Positions 56,409 through 64,000 of a stretch of 64,000 nucleotides of DNA are shown one piece after another (within the stretch, counting starts at the first letter, position 1; each line of letters begins with the position of its first letter). Source of the DNA: Spodoptera frugiperda (taxonomy: Eukaryota > Arthropoda > Insecta > Lepidoptera > Noctuidae); assembly GCF_023101765.2 (NCBI RefSeq), contig NC_064225.1, positions 3,658,001 through 3,722,000 of the forward strand, given 5' to 3'. The notes under the pieces were generated by a model. It was not told the DNA's origin and did no database searches. It worked only from the letters and a program-made list of their open reading frames with translations. Position numbers and translations under genes: made by a program.

Positions 56409-57410
56409 GCGTTGGCCAAGCTTGGCCAAAGTCGCCAAGCTTGGTCACGGTCGCCAAGCTTGGTCATAGTCGCCAAGCTTGACCTAAGTCGGTAAGCTTG
56501 GCCATGGTCAAGCTGGGCCTAAGTCGCCAAGCTTGCCAAGGTCGCCAAACTTGGCCATGATCGCCAAGCTTGGCCTAAGTCGCCAAGTTTGGCCATAGTC
56601 GGCAAGCTTGGCCGTTGTCACCAAGCTTGGCCATGGTTGTCAAGCTTGGCCATGGTCGCCAAGCTTGGCCAAAGTCGCCAAGCTCGGCCATGGTCGCCAA
56701 GCTTGGCCATGGTCGCCAAGCTTGGCCATGATTGCCAAATTTTGCCATGTTTGCCAAGCTTGGCCATAGTCGCCAAGCTTGGCCATGTTCGCCAAGCTTG
56801 GCCTAATTCGCCAAGCTTGGCTATGGTCGCTAAGCTTGGCCATGGTTGCCAAGCTTGGCCATGGTTGCCAAGCTTGGCCATGGTCGCCAAGCTTGGCCAT
56901 GGTCGCCAAACTTGGCCATGGTCGCCAAGCTTGGCCATGGTCGCCAAGCTTGGCCATGGTCGCCAAACTTGGCCATGGTCGCCAAGCTTGGCCATAGTCG
57001 CCAAGCTTGGCCATGGTCGCCATGCTTGGCTCAAGTCGCCAAGCTTGGTCATGGTCGCCAAGCTTGGCCATGGTCGCCAAGCTTGTCCATAGTCGCCAAG
57101 CTTGGCCTAAGTCACTACGCTTGGCCATGGTCGCCAAGCTTGCCCAAAGTCGCCAAGCTTGGCCATGGTAGCCAAGCTTGGCCATAGTCGCCATGCTTGG
57201 CTTAAGTCGCCAAACTTGGCAGTCGCCAAGCTTGGCCATGGTCGCCAAGTTTGGCCATAGTCGCCAAGCTTGGCCATAGTCGCCAAGCTTGGCCATGGTC
57301 GCCAAGCTTGGCCATGGTCGCCAAGCTTGGCCATAGTCGCCAAGCTTGGCCATAGTCGCCAAGCTTGGCCTAAGTCGCCAAGCTTGGCCTTAGTCGCTAA
57401 GCTTGCAAAA
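56409..57410. repeat. 19-bp minisatellite, ~50 units
   Basis: Consensus unit gtcgccaagcttggccatg, with variants such as cctaa or catag at the end. The unit contains the palindrome gccaagcttggc. Because 19 is not a multiple of three and the unit has no stop in any frame, long open frames up to 240 codons appear on both strands. These are not genes. Confidence 0.97.
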
Positions 57411-57607
57411 AAAGCTTTACCTTTTCAATCAAGATGTTCTCAAACCATTTCGCACCTTCTTCAAAACGATTTCCCTTTCAGAATTCTAAATCACCAAATT
57501 AGTCTTCAACTGATAAAGGATCGCGTTACCACCCCGTTCCAAACAGAGTTATGAGAGAAATTTTATCTAAACTCAGCTTTTTGCCTGTGACTTTACCTGG
57601 TGGATTT

Positions 57608-57870
57608 TTGTTTAAATATAAATTGGCAAACGAGCTGACGTATCGCCTGGTTGTAAGCAATCGGCGCCATCCATCGACACCCGAAACACTTGAGGTGTTG
57701 CCGGCCTTTTAGGGGTTTTTTTAAGCGGGGAAAATCATCCAATGACTTCTCTCGCCAGGGCAAGGTGAGAGGGAGTGTCAGACCCTTACTGACTAAAAAC
57801 CACCCCGTTCCTACTCTTGCTTGTCGAGCTGGAGCCCCGGGAAACCCGCTAGGTAATCCGCAGCTCCGGT
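57608..57870 (-). repeat. repeat A (minus) followed by an R1-type tail (minus)
   Basis: 57608-57718 is repeat A (gaggtgttgccggcctttta). 57715-57870 is an R1 tail (gaaaatcatccaatgacttc to ggtaatccgcagctccggtc). Confidence 0.75.
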
Positions 57871-57944
57871 CTTTTTGGTGTTAAGAATTAATCTCATTAA
57901 ATGCAAACAAACAAACAAAATCATTCTTCTTTATAAAAATACAG

Positions 57945-58105
57945 GCTTCAGTAAGCGGCTTCGCCCGGGTTCCTGTGGGATAAAAAGTATTCAATCACTC
58001 AAATCAGGTCATACCCTGCCTATAAACAAAATTTCATCATCATCCGTTCAGTAGTTTCAGCGTGATTGACGGACAAACATCCAGACAAAGCAACTTACAG
58101 GTTTA
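57945..58105 (+). repeat. RTE-like tail
   Basis: Shows gcggcttcgcccgggttcct, then atccgttcagtagtttcagc and gacggacaaacatccagaca. Confidence 0.65.
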
Positions 58106-58229
58106 TAAGCCTGATTTTATCATACGCATTGACTATGTAAATATGCTCAACTTTCCTCCAAAGTTGAGTCGTAAACCTTTATCATGTTCCTTACAATGCT
58201 CGCTTACTTTTATGTCATTTTAATAATTA

Positions 58230-58450
58230 CTTCACTGCCTCGCTGGCCTAGTGGTTGCAAGTGCGACTGCGTGGCAAGGGGTCTCGGGTTCGATTCCCGG
58301 GTCGGGCGAAGTATCACTAGGCTTTTTTCACAGGCTCACCACCTATTACATCGGACTTACAACATAAATTGTGAAAAGTGGGTATACATTGCATTACGTG
58401 CCATAATGAGCAGCTCTGCCTACCCCTTCGGGGCTTAAAGGCGTGACGAT
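58230..58450 (+). mobile_element. SINE family B with good tRNA-like head
   Basis: Head actgcctcgctggcctagtgg, B-box-like gggttcgattcccgggtcgg, and tail ctctgcctaccccttcgggg. Confidence 0.8.
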
Positions 58451-58570
58451 TTATGATGACGATTAATAATTACTATTTTCACCTTTCTTAAAGGCTTTTG
58501 GTCTTGTGTACACGTGTTTTACAAGACAGAAATTCTGTTGCTAGGATAAAATATGTTGAAATATAAGGTG

Positions 58571-58745
58571 AATACTAACATTAGAACTAAAGACGGGATA
58601 TTTACCATATTTATTTATGTCTGAGTTTCCGATATTTCAGTTCATCCGTGATCATGGCGCTTGCAACAATGCCGAAATATAAACAGTGCATAAATAAACA
58701 TGGTAAATATCCCGTCTTAAGTTCTGATGTTAGTGTTAGTGACCA
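58571..58745. mobile_element. palindromic MITE K, copy 2
   Basis: Same core (gttcatccgtgatcatggcg, cttgcaacaatgccg) and inverted ends as 38126-38312. Confidence 0.8.
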
Positions 58746-58827
58746 TGTCAGTTTAAAAACTTATATAAGGTGAATATTTGATGGGATTAACCATAATGGC
58801 AGTTATGGTACACTTCTCATTGAAATA

Positions 58828-59080
58828 AGTGTGAGAGCCATGCTGCGCGAACTCGACCAGAGTAATACTACGGCCTCACCGACAACGGACGTGAAACAAC
58901 GCTTGCGTTGTGTTTCGTTATGTGAGTGAGGTTACTGGAGGCCTAATTACTAATTCCCAATTCCCGATTCCCCAACAACTCTTAAATTCCTAACCCCCAA
59001 AGGCGTACAACGCATTTGTAAAGCCTCTAGTATTTCGGGTCTCCATGAATGGTGGCGATTGCTTACCATCAGGTAATTCA
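58828..59080 (+). repeat. interspersed repeat A
   Basis: From gtgtgagagccatgctgcgc to gattgcttaccatcaggtaa. Confidence 0.7.
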
Positions 59081-59631
59081 CGTGCGCACCTTTAAAATGA
59101 CCCAACTACAACAAAGAAATTAAATCGCTCTGCATTAGAACAATCTAGAAGAGAACAACATCACATAATGTCAACGGTAGCTGCTATCAAGCAAACTTTA
59201 GCTGTAACACTTTGGAATTTTTCTTTCTTTCACTCATTTTTATCAAAAGTTCGCCTTTTGCTTTTAAGGGGAAAAGTTGGAAACAGTTTTTCTTCCTACG
59301 ATCCTTTTCATAGTACTTGTCCTTTCAAGTTTAACTAAGGTTGTAAAATGTCAACTAATTTCGCCTTTAATTTGACATTAACATAACATGTCCACTGTTT
59401 TAGGCAGGTTGTTGAAAATCATACTTTTTGGTAGTTATTTTAAGGGCTTTATTAGTTTGTGTTTTGTTGCTTTAATATGAGTGAAAGAGTATCGTTTTAG
59501 TATGTATAATAAAATCTTAATTTTATTTATTTATGTTGATGAGGTTTCTCGACTAGTTTCAAACTAAAATTGGAACCCACAATCATCCAGAAGCGACACG
59601 ATTGTCATGCAGTAACAATATTAGTATAATA

Positions 59632-59912
59632 GTGTGAGAGAGCCATACTTCGTCACGAATGGGCCGACTCGACCGGAGTGATACCACAGCCGACGTGAAA
59701 CTACGCTTGCATTGTGTTTCGTACTGTAAGTGAGGTTGCCGGATAAGCCTAATTACCTCCCTTCCCAATTCCCCAACAACCGTTTTTGGGGATTAAGAAT
59801 TTATCTTAATCCCCAAAAAGGTTAGCAACGCACTTGTAACACCTTTGGTGTTTCAGTTCTCCATGGGCGGCGGTGATTGCTTACCATCAGGTGTTCCGTC
59901 TGCTCGTTTACC
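59632..59912 (+). repeat. interspersed repeat A
   Basis: From gtgagagagccatacttcgt to gtgttccgtctgctcgttta. Confidence 0.75.
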
Positions 59913-59919
59913 AGTAAAT

Positions 59920-60215
59920 ACCCTTCACGCCCTTTATCCCCGAAGGGGTAGGCAGAGGTGCGCATTATGGCACAAAATGTCACTGCAGAATGTATACCCA
60001 CTTTTCACAATTTTTGTTGTAAGTCCCATGTAATAGGGGGTGAGTCTATTGCCATATACCGGACACATTTCCAGACTCCGTGCTACTTCTAAGAAATTTT
60101 CATAAACCCGAAAAAAGCTCAGCAATATTTTGCCCGACGCGGGAATCAAAGCCGAGACGCCTTGCCTAGCAGTCACATTGACAACCACTCGGTCAAAGAG
60201 GCAGTCGAACAACCT
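59920..60215 (-). mobile_element. SINE family B (minus), full length
   Basis: Tail ccccgaaggggtaggcagag. The tRNA-like head appears at the right as cgacgcgggaatcaaagccg through ctcggtcaaagaggcagtc. Confidence 0.75.
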
Positions 60216-60221
60216 AATAGG

Positions 60222-60358
60222 TAAAAAACCGCCTAACGTTTAAAGGCAGTACGGTTCTATCAGACCTCTTTGCTCCATATGTTATGCTTATAGGTATAAA
60301 AACCACCTAACGTTTAAAGGCAGTACGGTTCTATCAGACCTCTTTGCTTCATATATAC
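60222..60358. repeat. 65-bp direct duplication
   Basis: ctaacgtttaaaggcagtac + ggttctatcagacctctttgct occurs twice, at about 60233-60274 and 60307-60348. Confidence 0.9.
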
Positions 60359-60499
60359 TTGTAGGTATATGATTATTCATCAATCTCCTACTCGTATGTA
60401 CTCGTTGACATGCCTACCCTAGCATTTTAGACGGTTCATCAATCAATCGTGACCAGGGAACAGTAATAGGTTTAGTCATTATTACTCGGGAATCATAAC

Positions 60500-61275
60500 T
60501 TAACTGGCTAAAATTTATAGTAAAATATATTTTTAGATACATTTGCCCTTTGGTGAATTAGCAACATTATAACTAGAAGGCCGTCTCCTTTTTAAAAGGC
60601 CGGCAACGCATCTGTTAATCCTCTGATGTTACGGGTGTCCATGGGCGGCGCTGATCGCTTACCATCTAGTGATTCTATAAAAAAAATATGTTTCACTTAT
60701 CTTGAAATAATCAAACACTCGGGATTCATTAATAGTAAAATATTTTTAGGTAGACTTCTATCTACCCTTTCGTGAATAAGCCACATTACAACTAAAGAAA
60801 TACAATTCACTTTTCTTTAATTAATTAAACGCACTCGAGATTCATAACTGAACTGGCTAAAATTGATAGATAAATTATTTATTTTTAGCATCACTTCTAT
60901 TTATTTATCCTTTAATAAATAACCGACATTATACCTAAAGAAATACGATTCACTTTTCTTTAACTAGCTAAAATTGATAGATAAATTTTTTTTCGGTATA
61001 CTTCTATTTACCCTTTGACGAATAAGCGACATTTTACCTAAAGAAATACGATTCACTTTTCTTTAACTATCTAAAATTGATAGATAAATAATTTTTAGCT
61101 ACACTTCTATTTATTTACCCTTTGGTGAATAACCGACATTATACCTAAAGAAATACGATTCACTTTGTTTAACTATCTAAAATTGATAGATAATTATTTT
61201 TTTGCTACACTTCTATTTATTTACCCTTTGGTAAACAACCGACATTATACCAAAAGAAATACGATTCACTTTTCA
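60500..61275 (+). repeat. ~115-bp tandem repeat, five to six units
   Basis: The units share aagaaatacgattcactttt, ctaaaattgatagataaa, acacttctatttatttaccc and gaataaccgacattatacc. The outer left units are the most diverged, and one holds a repeat A scrap (60585-60672). Confidence 0.88.
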
Positions 61276-62130
61276 TTAAATAAATAAACAAACAAACACT
61301 AAATTAGCAAATGCGTATAACAAACATTTCTCAAGTCAAATAACTTCAAAGTAATTGTTTTTATTACGCAAAACTTCACTGTTCCATACATTTTGCTTGG
61401 AATGCCTGAATTTACTTACAGTTTCAACTGAAACTCTGCTATTAAGACAAACTTTACTATAATAATTATCATTCTGTTCTGTTTTGTTTAGCTTTTGAGT
61501 TCTGTTACATATGTATGAGTTTTGAACTGAATTTAAGATCTTCGTCTGGTTTTCTACGTATAAGGGTGATTTTCCACGAGATGTGCTATGCTACGTTGCT
61601 ACGACTGGCGATCAAGTTTTCAATTTCAAAAAATAGTTTCCTAACTAAATGAAGCGTGTACCAAAAGTGCCAGAATTAGAGTTAATCTCATCGAGTACTT
61701 CCACCAATCATATTCATTGGTACACATAGCTTAGCATTGGTGGAAACTGATTTAACTAAGATATTTTTATTTTTATATGGAAAGATGCATGCTATGGATA
61801 TGTGCAATGGACGGTTTCCCTACTATCGATACATCGCATACTCGAGCTACACATCTTCCTCGTGCAGCTACATAGCTTAGTATCAGTGGAAACAGTCACT
61901 TAGATTCATAGCTTAGCTACATATAGCACACATAGCACATCTCTGGTGGAGGAGCAACCTAAGTTAGGTTACGTAGGCAGTATTTAGTAGAATAATAATT
62001 GTTTTCGTTGGATACGTATGTTATAGGTCTCGCTTACCAAAGATAAAAAAACATAACCCTCCTTCTGGCGCAGTCGGGTAATAATATCAATCAGTCAGTA
62101 ATCTATTAACTAAGTTTCAAAACGTATTTT
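61276..62130. other. intronic sequence without recognised features
   Basis: No exon seen. A short stretch at 62060-62090 (ccctccttctggcgcagtcg) is the complement of one at 37815-37845. Confidence 0.5.
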
Positions 62131-62131
62131 T

Positions 62132-62440
62132 TTTATGAAACACGCCGGTAATCAAGCAGACGTATCACCCGATGGTAAGCAATCGCCGCCGCTCATATAC
62201 ACCTGCAACACCAAAAGCGTTACAAGTGCGTTGCCGGCCTTTTGGGGGTTAGGAATTTAAGGGTTGTTGGGGAATCGGACATTAGGAAGATTGGGGAAGG
62301 GATAATTAGGCCTCCAATAACCTCAATCATACAATGAAACAACGCAAGCGTTGCTTCACGTCGGTTTTCTGTGAAGCCGTGATATCACTCCGGTCGAGCC
62401 GGCCCATTCGTACCGAAGCATGGCTCTCCCACACTTTTAA
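62132..62440 (-). repeat. interspersed repeat A (minus), near full length
   Basis: From catggctctcccacactttt (right end) back to cggtaatcaagcagacgtat. Confidence 0.8.
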
Positions 62441-62666
62441 AATCTCTTTGAAATAATTATATAGTACCTTAACCTCTTGTTTACCAGTATATGAGACACA
62501 ATAGAAAGCATACTGTATCTTGCTTATATCTGCGTTTCAGATACCACAGGTTAATCGACTTTTATACCTGCTGAAAGAGCAGGGCCCTCACTTCTGTCAG
62601 TTGCTCAATCTAATCATACCAAAATATTTACAGTGTCATGCTATATACACATTTCTTTGATAACAG

Positions 62667-62801
62667 CTCCTGAAGAAGGTCCATCATCAGTGGAATGTGG
62701 AGGAGTGACGTCAACAGCTCTGCGCGTGAGCTGGCAGCCGATACCTCCACACAAGCAAGCGGGCGCGCTGATTGGCTACACCGTGTTGTACGCTGCGCAG
62801 G
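62667..62801 (+). CDS. Dscam-like: exon: FN3-3, N-half
   Basis: Entry phase 1, exit phase 1. Encodes APEEGPSSVECGGVTSTALR, then VSWQPIPPHKQAGALIGYTV. B-strand tryptophan and the G-x-L-I-G-Y turn are clear. Acceptor tttgataacag, donor gtgagt one base after the last full codon. Confidence 0.95.
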
Positions 62802-62904
62802 GTGAGTGTGATTGGTTGGAATTTTATTATTCTTTCTACTTATTGGTTGTAAGTTTTTTATGTATTTTCCAGTCTAACTGCCGTAATCAGAGATATTTAA
62901 CGAT

Positions 62905-62970
62905 TACTTAAACTATTCCTTAGTAAGGATTTTGTTCTGAAATATTGCTAAGGACTGGGTTAGGTAAAAA
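62905..62970 (+). repeat. small palindromic MITE (ccttagtaagg)
   Basis: cttaaactattccttagtaa pairs imperfectly with attgctaaggactgggttag. Same family as 19286 and the hAT target site. Confidence 0.55.
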
Positions 62971-63312
62971 AAAATGTCTTAATATTAAGTGTTACTCATC
63001 ATTTATGCTACATTTGCTGTGCATTTGCATCGGAAAGAATGTGTAATATTATTATCCATATCTAAAAAAAACCGCACACAAATAAACATCGTATCACTAT
63101 CTCCATACATAAACACCGAAACCAAATGTAGAGCACGCGATACCGTTACAAAAATAACCCAAACCGACTCTACCAATACCGACAAAACAAAACATATTAC
63201 GATCACTTCCACACCGTTGCCCACAAACAAAAACAGGGTCTCTACCAAACTCTACAACACAAAGCAATCACTAGTCAGCCATACTGTCTCTATCATTATG
63301 TAAATCCAACAG

Positions 63313-63465
63313 GTCGGCATTGGATGAACTCTACATCGCTTGTGACCGAACTTCGGCTGCAGGGACTCTACAAATTCACTAACTATACGGTCAAAGTGGC
63401 TGGGTTCTCTAACTATGGACTTGGGCCTTTCTCTTTCCCAATTATTTGCTCTACGCTGCAAGATG
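63313..63465 (+). CDS. Dscam-like: exon: FN3-3, C-half
   Basis: Entry phase 1, exit phase 1. Encodes GRHWMNSTSLVTELRLQGLY, then KFTNYTVKVAGFSNYGLGPF. Y-x-V-x-V-x-x-x-x-x-x-G-x-G-P end signature; NST and NYT are possible glycosylation sites. Acceptor aatccaacag, donor gtaag. Confidence 0.95.
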
Positions 63466-63579
63466 GTAAGTTTTTTCAGCTCTATGTAGAGTTTGAAAAT
63501 GTTTTTTTTTTTTATTGTGAAACTGTCGCTTATGCTTAATGTAAAAATTGAAGTGAAAATGAAATATTTTATTTTTGTG

Positions 63580-63865
63580 TCGCGTCGTCGTTGTTCGCAA
63601 GTGTGACTGTCGGACAAGGGGTCTCAGGTTCGATTCCCTGGTCAGTCAACGTATTAATGGCACTATTTTCGGATTTTCAAAAAATTCTTAATAGTAGCAC
63701 GGAGTCTGGAATCGTACCCAGTATATGGCAATACGCTCACCCCCTGTAACAGGGGGCATACTAGCTACTACTTATAACACAAAAGGTGAAAGGTGGGTGT
63801 ACATTGTACAGTGGCATTACGTGCCGTAATGTGCACCTCTGCCTACCCCGGTGAAGTTGTGATAT
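63580..63865 (+). mobile_element. SINE family B
   Basis: Head with caggttcgattccctggtca. Body and tail (gcacctctgcctaccccgg) fill most of the last intron. Confidence 0.75.
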
Positions 63866-63981
63866 CAAATCAATAAAACCATCCTGTACATCTTTACTGT
63901 TTGTTTTCTCTTTGTATTTTATTTTCGATTCTATTTCACAGCGTTAAAGTTCCTATTCCAATACATCAATCTTCATTTTAG

Positions 63982-64000
63982 TGCCCGAAGCGCCAGCGGA
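63982..64000 (+). CDS. Dscam-like: exon start: FN3-4 (cut by window edge)
   Basis: After acceptor cttcattttag the entry phase 1 reading gives VPEAPA, the Pro-rich linker that opens each Dscam FN3 domain. Only 19 bases are inside the window. Confidence 0.8.

Larger units (their letters stand above)
2792..64000 (+). other. Dscam-like: Dscam-like gene locus, partial (Ig5 to start of FN3-4)
   Basis: This is the extent of one multi-exon gene for a Dscam-family cell-surface receptor used in neurite self-avoidance and synaptic targeting. Eighteen exons from 12526 onward chain in phase through GT-AG introns, with most domain-start exons beginning in phase 1. The domain order Ig5-Ig6-Ig7-Ig8-Ig9-FN3-FN3-FN3 matches the centre of the Dscam ectodomain. 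Each Ig has its two core cysteines, and each FN3 has the B-strand tryptophan and a late tyrosine. Signal peptide, Ig1-4, FN3-4 onward, the membrane segment and the cytoplasmic tail lie outside the window. There are no duplicated exon clusters, so it is not the hypervariable Dscam1. Which of Dscam2, 3 or 4 it corresponds to cannot be decided by eye. Confidence 0.9.

Noticed and set aside
56589..57362. Open frames of 72-240 codons with KLGDHGQAWRPWPSL-type repeats on both strands
   Set aside because: They follow from a stop-free 19-bp tandem unit; no unique N- or C-terminal sequence and equal openness on both strands.
58240..58312. tRNA gene
   Set aside because: A- and B-box-like blocks belong to a SINE head with the shared body and tail; no acceptor stem or cloverleaf can be drawn.
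60890..61275. CRISPR array
   Set aside because: Eukaryotic ~115-bp tandem repeat without unique spacers.
63003..63303. Open frames on both strands between the FN3-3 exons
   Set aside because: Low-complexity intronic sequence; the phase match 62801 to 63313 shows it is spliced out.

Overview
The window comes from an insect nuclear genome, most likely a moth or butterfly. It is AT-rich. Short GT-AG exons are scattered through long introns, and the introns are packed with interspersed repeats that I recognise as typical of Lepidoptera: tRNA-headed SINEs, 5'-truncated R1-type LINE tails, palindromic MITEs and RTE-like tails.

There is one host gene, on the + strand, running through the whole window and continuing off the right edge (and probably the left). 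It is a Down syndrome cell adhesion molecule (Dscam) family member: a single-pass neuronal adhesion receptor built of nine Ig domains, four FN3, one Ig and two FN3. The window holds the middle of the ectodomain. Exon phases chain without a break from 12526 to the right edge: Ig5 (12526-17225), Ig6 (26319 to mid 29673-30090), Ig7 (to 31111), Ig8 (36116-38848), Ig9 (40416-42154), FN3-1 (52713-53453), FN3-2 (54025-55343), FN3-3 (62667-63465) and the first bases of FN3-4 (63982-). Two tentative small exons (2792-2849 and 11142-11194) join in phase upstream. Coding sequence totals about 2.6 kb, roughly 4% of the window. Each exon is present once, so there is no hypervariable exon array of the Dscam1 type. 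This points to a Dscam2/3/4-type paralogue; I cannot say which.

The introns are mostly mobile-element sequence. The largest feature is a 7.6-kb hAT-type element (42609-50213) in the Ig9/FN3-1 intron. It has terminal inverted repeats and an 8-bp target duplication, and carries a broken, unrecognised coding region. Inside it sit an R1-like LINE, a second LINE on the minus strand, a fold-back element with ~770-bp arms encoding mariner-like transposase remnants, and a Helitron-like element inside that. Other landmarks are a 1-kb minisatellite of a 19-bp unit (56409-57410), a near-perfect 140-bp-arm palindrome (14275-14612), a ~115-bp tandem repeat (60500-61275) and several short perfect hairpins. 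MITEs end within 20-55 bp of the 3' splice sites of at least four exons. I found no functional tRNA, rRNA, CRISPR or second host gene.
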